Positions 11,603-23,299 of a stretch of DNA of 64,000 nucleotides are shown here, in pieces. The DNA lies in assembly GCA_030015575.1 (NCBI GenBank), contig JASDDO010000026.1:70581433-70645432 (forward strand). The letters run 5' to 3'. Below the pieces are notes generated by a model that saw only the letters and a list, made by a program, of their open reading frames with translations, was not told the origin of the DNA and searched no databases. Numbering within the stretch: the first letter of the stretch is position 1; every line of letters starts with the position of its first letter. The stretch is from Agapanthus africanus (Eukaryota; Streptophyta; Magnoliopsida; Asparagales; Amaryllidaceae). The translations under genes and the position numbers were made by a program.

Positions 11603-12819
11603 GATCATTTTCTAGTATTTGCATATCTTGTTCATGATCCAATTAGAACTTAACTTGCATCGATGAAAAATTGAATATTAATCAATACTTTGAAGGCAAA
11701 TGAAATCAAACTTTTTTTTTTCCAAACAAGTGGCTTTTTCCATTCTCTGTTCCAACAGAGAATAATTATACTTTTTCCTATGATTGGTTAAGTTTGCCCC
11801 TACTTTATTGATTAATGTTTCCCACCTGTCTCCAAATTTCTTTTAACTTTCCCCCTAAAATCTGATCAAGGCCGAGCCTAATTCTTGTTTATGTTAGGCT
11901 CAGTTTGGTCTCATTAAAAAAATCTTTGGGAAAAGTTGGTTTTGACCGGGTGTGCTCGTGTATGTTTTGACAAGTATGCTTCCGGATTCGTTTTGGAAAT
12001 GTTTCATTTTTATCGGATCATAAACAAGCAGAATGGTTTGATTAAACTTTTTAATCAAAATATTTAGTACATATGGTGATATGTGAGTCTGATATTGTTG
12101 GAATGTATTGGATTGTCGCGAAATGAATAGTCCCGTGCGGAATTGTGATGTGATGAGTTTCATATTCTTTTCATGTTAAGCCTATGTATATTTTTTTCTT
12201 TGGGACGAGCTCCAAAATATAGCCGCCGTTTCCGCTAAATGTATATTCTTTTTCGGGACGTAGCGGTTTGCATGTGGCCGCAGTCACAGCTTGATATATT
12301 ATTATTTGTCGGGACATGATCAGGTTGCGATTGTTGCCACCGTTGTATTAATACAGGTTTAGGTTTACCTTCCGGAAAAGCATACGGGTGACCAGGTTCT
12401 ACATTGCAGCGGGTAGCCATTTCAAGGAGTTAAGATCGGCTCATTCGAGTCTAGAATTTGTGAGTTGTTTGCCGCGCTTGTAGGAGGAATAGGATAGACC
12501 CGCGGAGAAGTGCTCAAGCCACCGAAGTCTGGAAAGTGTTGGGTGACCCCCTCATGATGATGATGCTGGGTCGTCTCGTTTCTTAGATTGCCTAGTAGCT
12601 TGCCACATTCATAGAGGTCTGATTTTGGCTGCGCATGGGCTATTCACGCGACCGGAGAATGTCGCGTTTCGTTTGTGGTTCAAACGAAACGCGGGATTTC
12701 TAGGTGATCCGACCATTCCTATTCTGAGATGTTCATTACTTGTTTGTGATGTGATTATCTACATGTGATGATATTTATCGCTTATCTGTAATGTTGATTA
12801 TCTACATGCGATGATATAT
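11603..12819 (+). other. Copia B leader, first part
   Basis: Non-coding. It corresponds to the A leader between its primer-binding site and about 5210 (minus strand), for example the GC-rich stretch around 12450-12560. It ends in an AT-rich run where the solo LTR landed. No hairpin array or open frame of note was seen. Confidence 0.65.
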
Positions 12820-14756
12820 TGTAACATTTTGGAAAATTATAAATATTAATTTATAATTTAAAATATGAATATAATAAGTTTACAAAAATGATATCGCATA
12901 TGAATTTTGGTATCGGATTGATATCCGTAAAAATGTAATTATTTTGGTAAAAATAAAGAAAAAGGTGTGATATCATAAAAATGATATTTAAATTATTTTA
13001 ATATGATATTAGATTTTATTAAAGGGTTATGGTATTTAAGTATTATGATAAGTGTTTTATTTCTTTTAAAAACATGAATTTAGAGTTAGTATAACATGAG
13101 GGTGTTTATTTAAAAAGGTTTTTATGTTTGTAATGAGGGTGGGTATATATTAAGCTAGATTAAATACTCACCACCAACACACCCTCACACACTCTCACCT
13201 CCCTCCACCTCATGCTACAACCCTCCATCTCATTCTTTCTCTACCTACCATTTTCATCTAATTACACATATTCATTCTCTTTTTTCCAAACTGAACCAAT
13301 ACTTCCTTCAAGCTCCAATACTAAAGTTTTCAAGTGTTCACCAAATCAAAAGAGAAAAACCATGAATCCCTTCATCAAACTTGTGCATACTATCAAGCTT
13401 GAACCACTACAACTTTTACGAGCCTCCACCATGCACTTCATGTGTTGGAATTTCCTTGTGCAACATCCCTATAGGTATATCTCATCTCCTTTGCAAGTTT
13501 CTTTTGGTTACATATCTGTTTTTGTGTGCAAATATCTGAAACTAGAATTTTTGTGATATTTGTGATGTTAAACTTGAATCTGAAATTACTAGGTTAACCC
13601 ACTAGAAAAACTAACAATATTAGGATATGGTGAGACCAATAGGAGATAACCTCTAATGCCCGAGCCCCTAATTCTCCTGTTCACCCGCGGTTTTCCTCTT
13701 TTTCCCGTGGCCATTGGTTTTTCAATGTAGTGGTGTTTTGAGTTTTGGTCAGTAGCTTAGGTTGGTGATAATTTAAGCTACTGTATTGTTTGATTTGTCC
13801 CAGATTTCATATAGAGAAATCTGTGAGTGTTCTAGTAATGTTTTATCAATGTTTCCGAAATTTTTTAATACGGTTTTTCGAATTTCTGTACCGCGACTGA
13901 AATATTGACGTTTGTACGTTAATATCTGGGGTATTTGGTCGTTTTTGGAGTAAGTAAGCTATAGGTTTTAACCTATGGATGCTTAGCTCATTATTTTGGT
14001 TTTGATATGATATTTACGCCGATGTGTTATAATTACGATTGTAGGTACGATCGCGGAAGTTTCCGAGACGGTAAGGACGGACAAAGCAAGCGTGGATTTC
14101 GACTAGCTCGATAAGGGTGAGTAGATTTATATCTACGGGGGAAGTCGGGTGGATGGCGTATCGCACCCCCACAACCATTTAACTAGGATAGTTATGCTAT
14201 CTAGTTAGATTTTTATGATATGTTAGATAACTTAGTGTATTGATGTTAGTTCGCATCTAGTAGGTTATACATGTGGTTATATTTGATATATGGTTATGAT
14301 GACATACGTACGTGACGATAGATCCGTACGATATGGATTTGATATTGGATGGATATTGTACGAGAGATCATACCGTACTTGTTATGATGAGGAGAGTGTG
14401 TCGATTATGGCCAAGTGTCATTTGGACTCGTGGAGTCATGAGTTATCCCGATTTGAGACGTTACGTTTAAGTGAGCTATACTCTTTTAAAAACCAACGAT
14501 TCGTTTTCCATTTTAAACGATAAATGACAAGGATGCGATGCTATTTTCCAAAACGAATATCTATTTTAACTTAATGCAGCTTCCTTATTTCAAAATAACG
14601 TTTCGTTCCATTTTCAAAGATAACAGTATATCTCATAGCAATTGTTACGTTTAATAATTACGCGATACGCTTAGATTTCCTTTACATGTTCGCGATACTC
14701 TTATCGATTATATACGTTCTCTTTTATACGAACACACTGATAGAATACTGCACAAC

Positions 14757-15041
14757 TACCAATGAGTACTATGTTGTATGCGTACAGACGCATATGTTAC
14801 ACTACACCTCATTGGTACTGCCATGACACTGTAGGACCGCTATACCACACGATGTGTATGTAAATGCCGATACGAGGCGTTATGAATTCTATATATCCGG
14901 GAAATTTGATTGTAATTATATACTACGGATATGGGGATAATTACTTTCTGCTTTAAACACTTATAGAACACTTGCACAAATACTAATGATTGCCATGCTG
15001 CACGAGCACAGACGCGTATGCTACATTACACATCATTAGTA
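14757..15041 (+). other. Two long-stem hairpins in the solo LTR
   Basis: TACCAATGAG (14757-14766) pairs perfectly with CTCATTGGTA (14808-14817). TACTAATGAT (14981-14990) pairs perfectly with ATCATTAGTA (15032-15041). Both stems enclose 41 bases, with a similar ACAGACGC motif in the loop, and both are followed by TGCCATGACA or TTGTCGTGATA. The stems differ in sequence yet both pair. A homologous hairpin is in the LARD LTRs. Confidence 0.8.
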
Positions 15042-15597
15042 TTGTCGTGATACAATAGAAATGTTACGTTTGTTTGTACGACTAACTATACATACGTACG
15101 GTGCCTTTATTACCTGCTGAGTTATTGCGAATACCAGTACCATGGGTATTCGTATTTAATTCTTATGAGTTTTTATGAAGTTTTTACTTTTGATGATATA
15201 TATCAGTGGTATGGGACGCTGCTATATATATATATAATATCATCAGAGTGATATATGCAATTCTTCTTCTTCTTTACTGGATATTTCTGGATACGATGAG
15301 TTGATGTCCACCATGGGCTTGATGTTTTCTGATTTGATTTTATTCCGAACAGAGTCGGGAAGCTATACGGTTACGGACGTGCTACATATCCGAACTGAGT
15401 GGGGGAGCATACGGTCGGATATATGGTGGACCCGGTCGAGACTGAGAGGCAGGAATGCCGCGATAGAGGCAGGGAGCCTAGCGAGGACACTTGATACCAG
15501 AAATAGATATGAGCACGGCGAATATCCACGAGATACTGATCGGGGCTAGGGATATCGAGGGGCGACCGATTTGATGAGACGATGTCGACGATATCTG

Positions 15598-15705
15598 GAT
15601 TTGCGTGTCGGTGATGGACACGAGAGATTTGATGATTTTGCGTGTCGGTGATGGACATGAGAGATATAGTGATTTAGGGTGTCGATACTGGACACCCATG
15701 TATTG
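15598..15705 (+). repeat. Short tandem repeat in solo LTR
   Basis: About 2.5 copies of a roughly 45-bp unit containing TGCGTGTCGGTGATGGACA followed by GAGAGAT. It is not present in this form in the LARD LTRs. Confidence 0.6.
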
Positions 15706-16873
15706 ATGTTTTGCGATCATTCGAGATATACCGTTATACTTTATGCGTTATAATAGCCAATCAAGACTGATCCGGAGGACAGTACTTGAATACTATTTTA
15801 CCTGTTGATATATATAAAGGGGTTTCTAAACGAGTTATAGTCTCATTATTTTGACATGTCTAGAATGACACATGGATCTTTAAAATTGTAAACCTCTTAA
15901 AACCCTTTACTAAACTGCAAGATATATATCTTAAATAAGATACCTATTATACTTCATACTATTATGTCTTCTTTTATGCCGTAATATACGTATTCCGAGG
16001 CTATTTTAAGAAAATGTTTTACATACATATTTCGGCTACCTTATAGGCTTATACTTGGATACAGGCCATATACTTATGACATGATATATTTTGGGTTCAC
16101 GTGATGGATAGTGTTGCATTTATGGTACTTATGCATTATTAAATATTAGTACAGGATATGATAAAACTATACTTTATGACCTAGGTATAGCGTTATGCAT
16201 TTCGATTTCTACCCTGCGATATATTTTTATTCACTGAGTTGGCAACTCACCCCCTTTGTGTCCCGGTTTCTTGCATGATACCGCTCGGAGCATCAGCAGC
16301 TTGCGGCACGCTCTTTTCTTCAGTGATTGCCTTGGTAGGTGGGCTACTGTCATATCGTACCCACACTTGTGTACTTATATTCTTTTGTATCTTGTGAAAA
16401 CCCTATCAACCCAAAACTTGTATAATTGTGGACTTAGAAGCGAGACTTAGAGTTTATGTGTTTGTAGGCATCACACTCGTTGGAGTCGACGTTTTATACT
16501 TGTTGATTTTATTTCGCTTTTCTTTTCTTTGCCATTGGGCGTCGTATATTATCTGCATAGTTGCTCCACCGTTTGGGCATGGAAGCTAGCTCCCATTGGG
16601 ATGCTATTTATATTGTTATGCTTGTATCGAGTTTTATTCAAAATTTACAAAGGAGGTGTTGCCGATTTGTAAAACGTCATAAATTTTTTTCAAACATACT
16701 TATTTAGACTTAAATGTTTATTTTAAACTTATTCCATCAAATGACTATTTTAAAACCCCACTTCCAATATTTTCGTAAAAAGATTTAGATTCTGGGTTTT
16801 CGGATTACTTGGACCGCGTCGATGTTTTTAGATGTCATGTGATTTAAGTGCCGGTCACGTGCCACTTTTGGGT

Positions 16874-16905
<32 letters not shown>

Positions 16906-17189
16906 CAATGTTATATACGTTTTGCACCCGCGCTACCCCTGCCCCCGCCCTGTCATAAGTTAAGTAACTTTATGGAGAAGACCCGGGGCTCCGTGACGAA
17001 TGCGGATGACGTATATGTGCATTCTATTTACTTTTCATGTTTTTCTGTGATTGTATGAGAAGATGATAGGTAATGTGATTATCTATTTGATGGGATTATA
17101 TTGATTCGGATTAATGTAAAGATAATAAACCTAAAACACATTGTAAAAACCAAATATTAGATATTGGTGTTATAGTCGATTCTTTTGCT

Positions 17190-17425
17190 ATGCATCGAGG
17201 TATTCGGTTAGGAATATCTTGGACCTCATACGATGAGCAAAGAGCCTAGACCTCTTCATGGGGAATGACCTCTTTGGAAAAAGATTGTGTTACTATAAAT
17301 TTGCAAATTATATAGATGTATCCTATTGCTTTGCACAGAGGTATTCAGTTAGGAATATTCTGCACCTCATTCGATGAGGTAAGAGCCCTGATCCCTTCAC
17401 AGGAAATCCGCACTTAAGCAATAGT
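17190..17425 (+). repeat. Tandem duplicated leader module of copia B
   Basis: Two copies, each with GAGGTATTC, about 8 bases, GAATAT and ACCTC, followed by a CCTCAT-nCG-ATGAG hairpin (perfect in copy 2: CCTCAT, TCG, ATGAGG). They are homologous to 4700-4945 of A on the opposite strand. Confidence 0.8.
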
Positions 17426-17489
17426 ATACGTAACTATAAATATGCAAAACCACACGGTTCCTACGATGAGATCAAGTTCATTATGTTAA

Positions 17490-17870
17490 AGGTTTTCTTA
17501 AAAACCAGCTGTAGCCCTTTGTCATTTCAGAAAGTAGAGTACTTAGTATTCGTGCTGCGTTTATTGACTATAGTTAAGACATAGTGTATGGTAGCTAAGT
17601 GATATCTTCCTGCTTGCATATGGTGCGACTGGTTAGGCCAGTCGTATGATCTTATTGACCATAATTAAGGGTCATACGGGCAGGTCTAAAACAATCAAGA
17701 AATGACAGGCTAAACTTGACCAGCGACTTATGATTTGTTGACCATAGTTAAGGTCATAAGCTTTTAGGGGTAAAAACCAATATCGGGAGTTTCAAGTATT
17801 GAAACTTACAATGAGATTGCAAACATTCTATGGTGTGGGGTAACTTGTTGACCCCGTCAAGGCTACCACT
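17490..17870 (+). other. Hairpin cluster in copia B leader
   Basis: Hairpins homologous to those of A at 4316-4633. Their stems are CGTATGAT/GTCATACG (17643-17678), CTTATGA/TCATAAG (17727-17760) and AGTTTCAA/TTGAAACT (17788-17806), plus a GGTTTT/AAAACC hairpin near 17490. A further one, with inner TTGAC-CCC-GTCAA (about 17846-17860) and outer GTGG.../...CCAC, has no counterpart in A. Most substitutions relative to A preserve pairing. Confidence 0.8.
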
Positions 17871-18060
17871 CCATGATAGTTTGGATCCTGATTCCCAGTG
17901 TGAGTAATAGTTATTCTTGAGATATAATCCCGGCTAGCTCTTATTTTAGGGTTTGAAAGAGAATTCGACAAAACAGTAGGAGACCAGATTAGATAAATTA
18001 ATTAATCAATATAATCTAGGATAGAGTGCACGACAAGTGTTTCTTTTCTCTCTATGGCAG

Positions 18061-18660
18061 CGAGTTAAGACTGACCTTAAACTCAAAAAACACTTAAACC
18101 AAGCTAACCGAACCTTTTTACAATCATTGGGTTTGGAATGCCATGATTGCCCTATTTTCATGACATGGTCGCATATATTCTAACCCCTCCCACTTCCCCT
18201 TTTGCTTTCTCCAGAACACTCTATATCCGATACAGACATCCATAATACTTGGAAGACCATCGTAAAGTTACATACGAACTCAGAGAAAGTGTTTCGGTCG
18301 AGGATGGCCGCTAGTTCTGGAGAAAGTGAATTGTATATGATACAATTCATTTGTCTCTCCTCTCCATCTTATCTCAAGTTTAAGAGCTATTTAAATAAAA
18401 AGAATATACCAGTTACGCTTGTTGGATAGTTTTCTTCCAATCCCAATGCTGAAACTGAAAGGAAGGGTAGAAGAAAACCAACTAGCATAAATCCGGTATA
18501 CACAAGGCAAAAAAGAGAGACATCCGAAAGAGGTCAATATGAGCGGAAAGCAAAATGCAACTACTGTTATTACTCTGGACAGTGAAAAAAGCATGACTTG
18601 GAATACCTGGCCACCCCTTGAAACATTTTGATGTTTCTAGTTTTCTATGTGATTGTAATC
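18061..18660 (+). pseudogene. Copia B gag remnant with zinc knuckle relic
   Basis: The frame at about 18554-18610 reads CNYCYYSGQ, a stop, then KKHDLEYL. This is a decayed copia nucleocapsid knuckle (normally C-x2-C-x4-H-x4-C), with the His replaced by Gln and the last Cys by His. A 75-codon open piece at 18202-18429 lies where the gag core should be, but I cannot match it to a motif. Gag would form the virus-like particle. Confidence 0.65.
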
Positions 18661-19080
18661 GAAAACTGTTTTCCAATAAATTCTGACTCTTGGATATATA
18701 GATACCGGATTAACATCCCACATTTATAAGTTGTTACAGATACTGAGAAGGATTAGATTATTGGAAAGGTGATTTGATCTTTAATATTGGAGCAATTGTT
18801 GCTATTGGGGAAATCACCTGGTGTTGTCTTTCGGCAAACTTTTGATTTTGAATATCTGTTATTATGCACCAACTTTTAAAAACTGATATATGTGTCTCTT
18901 TATTTGATAAAGTGGGATATAAATTTTCAAACAAATTATGTTATGTATATTAGCCTTTATCATTTGATGATTGGGTAAGGTGCACTGAATAACGGGATAT
19001 ACATTCTTAACCAAAATACAGTTTTCAAATTACAATACACAGATAATGAGTTAGTGAACCCATAGGACTTATACATAGTG
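18661..19080 (+). pseudogene. Copia B protease remnant
   Basis: Near 18690-18725 one frame reads DTGLTSHIY, which fits the aspartic protease active site of copia elements (DTGxxSH). A frameshift separates it from the preceding DSWI. The rest, up to the integrase remnant at 19081, is not readable. Confidence 0.65.
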
Positions 19081-19815
19081 ATGTATGTTGTCCAATGTAC
19101 GCAAGGACAAAGAGTTGGTACCTATACTTCGTTCCGTTTTCCTATGAGTTCTCTTATTTTAGACACGCATTTTTGTTGAAATGCAAAGTCCAAATATTTT
19201 GAGGAGTTTATAGGCTCTAAGAATAAAGTAGAGAACCAAACGTTGCAAGTATCAAAGATTCTTCGAAGTGTTCGAAAATGTTGATACTTATGCTAGGCAT
19301 TCCGTAGTTAAATAATTGAGAATTTGATTCTCTCTCAGATTACTCATCTGTGGGTATGCTCTACGATGAGTAATGGTAAATCGCCTTTTTCAATTAAGGG
19401 ATGCACTAGAAATAGATGCATATCGATTAATACTGGTTCCACCTAAATCAGTGCCTCAAATTCTAATGTGATATAGAATGGGTTTTCAACTTAAGATTGT
19501 TAAGATATTGAGTTGTCCGGTTTATGCTTAAAAATAGAATCCAGATAAACTCAAGGAACGTTTCAGTAATGACAGTTTGTGGGTTATCCTGGGTATTGAC
19601 GATGGATTAACTTTTTACTATTTTCGGGATCAAAAGTTGTTTTATTCTCGACACACCACTTTTTTAGAAAAGGAATTTTTTATAAAAGAAATTAGTGGGA
19701 GTATGGTAGAACTGGAAGTAATTCCAGAACCACAAACGGTTATTGAAAATTTAGTAGAACCTGGAAATTTAATTGACCCTGACAAACCTTATCCTACTCT
19801 GCAAATTTGGTAGGT
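19081..19815 (+). pseudogene. Copia B integrase remnant and linker
   Basis: 19081-19260 translates to a decayed integrase core start (DVCCPMYA...YLYFVPFS...FRHAFLLKCK), collinear with the A piece at 2888-3106. 19577-19813 is open for 78 codons and contains TFLEKEFFIKEISGSMVELE, the conserved region after the integrase core in copia polyproteins. Stops lie between the two. The catalytic Asp block is damaged. Confidence 0.78.
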
Positions 19816-19989
19816 AATCTCAGCCACCTGAGAGGTACTACGGTTTCCTTATTGACGGTGATAAGGAGGCTTGCATCATGTGATGATGACCCAACTATAT
19901 CAGCAGGCCATGGGAAGTTGTGACTTTCGACTGATGGCTGGATACGAAGTTATCCTAGTTTGACTCCTTACACTGCAACAAAGTGTAGA

Positions 19990-20620
19990 CTTTGTTGGGT
20001 GCTCCTGAAGGGATAAAACCCATTAGGAGCAAGTATATATTTCGAGATCGGTGCAAATAGAAAGGTACTGACCTAATAAGGCTAGACTTGTAGTAAATGA
20101 TTTTCATCAAATATCCATTATGGATTGTGATGAAACTATTACTTCAGTGTCTGTGCTGAAATCCATAAGGATAAAACCTATCAATATTGTCTTTCATGAC
20201 TGTGATATCTGGCATGTGGATAGCTATAACGTATTTCTAAATTGGATTTAAAAGTGTATGTGTATATAACTCTGCCAGAGAGTTATCTTAGTCAGTGGGA
20301 GCAGTGGTAAGCGCGCAAGTTACTTAAGTCTATGTTTAGACTAAAGCAGACAGAGTGGATAAGGATCATCTGTTTTGATGATACAGTCAAAGCGTTTGAC
20401 TTCATTAAAATGAGAGATGAACCTGATATTTGTAAGAAGGTAGTAAGGAGTGTTTTCATATTCCTCATATGGTATGTGGATGACATACTCATGATAGGAA
20501 GTGATGTTCTTATGCTGCAAATCGGTAGAACAATGGTGGTCACATGTGTTTCTCCATATAAGATATGGGTATCAGTCCAATCCTGGAGAAATATGGGGTA
20601 GCAGTGAAGAGCATCTGATA
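19990..20620 (+). pseudogene. Copia B reverse transcriptase remnant
   Basis: Begins with PEGIKPIRSKYIF (about 20005-20045). It continues through an open piece at 20332-20601 with LKQTEWIRIICFDDTVKAF and the catalytic YVDDILMIG box. This is the same domain as in A at 1700-2215, with an intact YVDD but many other breaks. Confidence 0.85.
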
Positions 20621-21060
20621 TTCTTGGTATATGGTAATGGCAGCCTCCTGATAGAGGTGGTTACCGATTTTTGCTTCCCAGGTAACATAGATGATAGAGT
20701 GACTGTCACGAGTTATAAGTTTACCCTCTTTTGAGGAGCAGTATATTGGAAAGAGTTCCAAGTTGGATACTGAGGTAGTCGTAGTGTTGGATGCTGATTG
20801 TGAATCAGCAAAGGATACCGCCCTAGAATTCGCTGGATATAATTGTTCATTTATGAACATGATTCCATCATCTGACCAGGCAAATACTAAGGCAGGTATT
20901 GCTCGGTTCGGAGATACTTGATCTCCGTGAAATTGAGATTCAGGAAGAAACAGAAAGATGCACTGTGCTAAGTCCATTTATTGAGTCTAGTTCTCGAACA
21001 CAGTTTGTGAAACTGTTAGAACAGAAGTTGGGTAGGATATACCGCAATAACTGGCCTTAA
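20621..21060 (+). pseudogene. Copia B RNase H remnant
   Basis: Fragments such as LVYG and FTLF, then GAVYWKEFQV, match the copia RNase H region between the YVDD box and the polypurine tract. There are many stops. Confidence 0.6.
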
Positions 21061-21061
21061 G

Positions 21062-21075
21062 TGCAAGTGGGAGAT
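21062..21075 (+). other. Polypurine tract of copia B
   Basis: TGCAAGTGGGAGAT immediately before the LTR start at 21076. The same tract precedes the LTR of A. Confidence 0.88.
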
Positions 21076-21576
21076 TGGTGTATATAGGTGTCCTCTAGGC
21101 AATTATTGTAATTGAAGGAAGACCTATACGAAAGAACAATCTTACTCGAGATGATAGTATGCTATCTGGTTTGTCTTTATCTTTCATGTGATACGTTTTA
21201 TTCACTATCACATATCGTTTAGACATGAGATAAATCCCTAGGATTTTGCTTGACTACCTGGACAATGATGCAGATCATACTAGTAGGGCCTGGGTAGTCG
21301 ATAAGAACATCCTTAAATGTTCCTAGTCGCAGGAGTACCTAGACTGTGCATCAGTACTTCAGTTTAGACTAGTATGTACGTTTCCTGACCCGGTAGTCGA
21401 TAAGCATGATCATCCATAAAAGCCCCTAACTAGCTCTTTAGTGTTTTCTAGTTTTGCAATTATAAGTAAATAACATGATCTTGTAGTTGTATTTTGATGC
21501 TAAGTCTTGAAAATTTTTGATTTATCATTCCGTCGTGGTCCGCAAACGTTGTGACCCTAGCATCGAAACACTTACA
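21076..21576 (+). repeat. 3' LTR of copia B (501 bp, internally deleted)
   Basis: Starts TGGTGTATATAGG after the polypurine tract and ends CACTTACA. Its first 340 bp follow the order of the A LTR, including the palindrome at 21241-21312 and the ACCC block near 21390. Its last 150 bp match the 5' LTR end at 11440-11589. The A LTR is about 1.7 kb longer, so a large internal deletion near 21390-21424 is likely. Confidence 0.83.
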
Positions 21577-22610
21577 GTATGATCGTGCTAGGGTGTTACA
21601 TTATACCCAACTACAAAATGATTTTCGTTCTCGAATTTCACGAAAACAGGAAAAAGGACAAGAACAACAGGAAACAATTGCAAGCAATCTCATATTCATG
21701 GTAAACAGGAAACGAGTAATAACAAGGAAAGAAAAAGAACAAGGAACTCGGATTCATGGAAACAAATTCGAAAAATCATGAACGTAAGGTAATGTGAGAA
21801 CACGTGCCGTCAATGAAAAAATTGAAAGGTAATCGTGTCGAAAGTAACAGTGCAGATAAACAAGCATCAAGCCGGATGTCAATAATTGAGTCAGAATAGT
21901 GTCAATCTACATGTCAATTAAATCGGGTATCAATCTAAGAGTAAAAACCATTCCAAAACAATGTATGAGTATCGAATTGGCTGATGGATGTTCTCGTATC
22001 CCCGAGATATCCCATAACTAGTTGGAGGCCATATAACATGAATCAGATTAGTAGCATGAACATCCCCGAAAGGTGTCCCATGACTATGATAGAGTTTTGT
22101 CTAGCGTGAATGTCACCCAGACGTACAGGTAAGATATCTCGTTATCATATATTATTCAATACGGATGAAGGGCATCATAATTCAGATACACACGTGTCAA
22201 TGTTTAGATGAATGATGTCATAAATCAGATACATATGGAATAATGTCATAAGTCAGATACATGCACGTCATAACACAAATACCCCAACTGATCCATGTCA
22301 ATGTACAGAGCAATGATGTCAGAAATCAGATACATATAGATACACTTTTGAAAAGAATACTGATGTTTCATAAACTATAATACAGATGCCACTTGACTAT
22401 ACTTCAGATATCCTCTTTGACCATAATTCAGATGTCCACTCGACCATAATTCAGGTGTCCTCTTCCGACCATAATACATATGTCACTCTTAGACCAAAAT
22501 ACAGATGTCATGCTTATAACAGAATACAGATGTCAGGATGTGCAATCAAGTAAAACGATTTATCAGGAGAGATATACATGCACCAATGTATACTAAACTA
22601 AGCATGATAT
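21577..22610. other. Non-coding stretch left of G1 integrase
   Basis: No gene is seen. It contains GGGTGTTACA at 21590-21599 (possibly a fragment of an LTR end), several diverged copies of an ATGATGTCATAAATCAGATACAT-like phrase (22140-22340) and the tandem array at 22380-22545. I cannot assign a terminal repeat or a TSD. Confidence 0.5.
22380..22545 (-). repeat. Tandem array of about 24-bp units
   Basis: Seven degenerate units with the core ATAATTCAGATGTCC followed by a variable CTCTTCCGACC-like half. The period is 23-25 bp on the plus strand. It is non-coding. Confidence 0.75.
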
Positions 22611-22619
22611 GTTATATAA

Positions 22620-23130
22620 ACTTAAACCATGCTAATGAGATGGAACAAAACAAAATGAGTACAATAACAAGGTGAATCAAATTGTGCCAAGCCATCAGTC
22701 TTTGGCAAGCAAGTGCTAAGCAAACTCCCAATCTCATGCATATAGTTCTCTGTTAATGCCTCTATCGACACCGACCCAAACGGTATAACCCAAGATGCAT
22801 TGGTCAGACAATCCACAATAACCCATACAACATTTGTTGCCCTTTGGACTCCGCGGTGGACCGGTCACGAAGTCCATGGTGATATATTCTCACTTTCAAT
22901 GAGGAATCAGAAGTGGTTATAAAAAACCGACAACCCCTTTGATGTTCAGCCTTCGTTTGCTGGCACACTAAGCATCTTGACATGAAGCGAGCAATCTCAC
23001 CCAATCGCTGCCGCATATCCCTGTACATTTTAGTTCCTCCCCTATGTACCGAATACACTATGCGTGCTTCTTTATAACTTTTTTGTGAATCTATCCTTTC
23101 GGCGCGCACACAAGTGGCTCCCCTACCTTA
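22620..23130 (-). pseudogene. G1 integrase remnant
   Basis: The piece 23109-22804 has the gypsy integrase zinc-binding region (HRGGTKMYRDMRQ...SRCLVCQQTKAEHQ). The piece 22816-22622 continues with VDCLTNASWVIPFGS-like sequence and ENYMHEI, which matches the start of the gypsy integrase core (usually DRLTKSAHF...LYxxEIVRLHG). Frameshifts break it and the catalytic residues further on are not readable. Integrase would insert the cDNA. Confidence 0.82.
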
Positions 23131-23299
23131 GCGATCTATCTTCATCAATTCACCAAATCTTTTCTAAGACTTGTGGGTTACGGCCCTACCACACTTCCTC
23201 TGCGCCACACTGATAAACTGAGGCAGATCTTCACAACTTTCCCATCAACCATCTCATGCTTGAGCAGTCTTGATGCGGTCTATCAAGAAAGACTGTACT

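Larger units (their letters stand above)
12820..16880 (+). mobile_element. Solo LTR of a Tekay-like gypsy family (4061 bp)
   Basis: Starts TGTAACATTTTGG and ends GGGTCGTGATA (the LARD LTR ends GGGTCGTGACA). It shares blocks in the same order with the LARD LTRs at 48288-52909: an ATAGGTT-TT-AACCTAT palindrome, the GGTGAGTAGAT...TATCTACGGGGG...GTCGGGTGGATGGCG block, a long-stem hairpin, GTTGGCAACTCACCC and TAAGTGCCGGTCACGT. TATAT flanks both ends, but inside a TA-rich tract, so this duplication is weaker evidence. A single LTR without internal DNA is the usual product of LTR-LTR recombination. Copia B leader resumes on the right. Confidence 0.87.
16881..18060 (+). other. Copia B leader, second part
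   Basis: Begins with a TA dinucleotide run and continues with the GC-rich block matched at 5080-5170 of A. It then has two copies of the structured module (17190-17290 and 17330-17420), a hairpin cluster (17490-17870) and the CCCGGCTAG...TTAGGGTTTGAA block before gag. No coding is seen. Confidence 0.75.
11404..21576 (+). mobile_element. Copia element B (plus strand), older relative of A
   Basis: Order on the plus strand: 5' LTR remnant (11404-11589), Met-tRNA primer-binding site (11590), leader interrupted by a solo LTR (12820-16880), gag zinc-knuckle relic, protease, integrase, RT, RNase H, polypurine tract (21062-21075), 3' LTR (21076-21576). The last 150 bp of the two LTRs match well. Leader, LTR start and protein remnants are recognisably related to A but much more diverged. 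Its 5' LTR is split by element X. All coding parts carry stops. Confidence 0.88.

Noticed and set aside
16881..16906. TA dinucleotide run as a functional element
   Set aside because: Simple repeat. It matches an AT-rich part of the A leader (5187-5212) and only hosts the solo LTR insertion.
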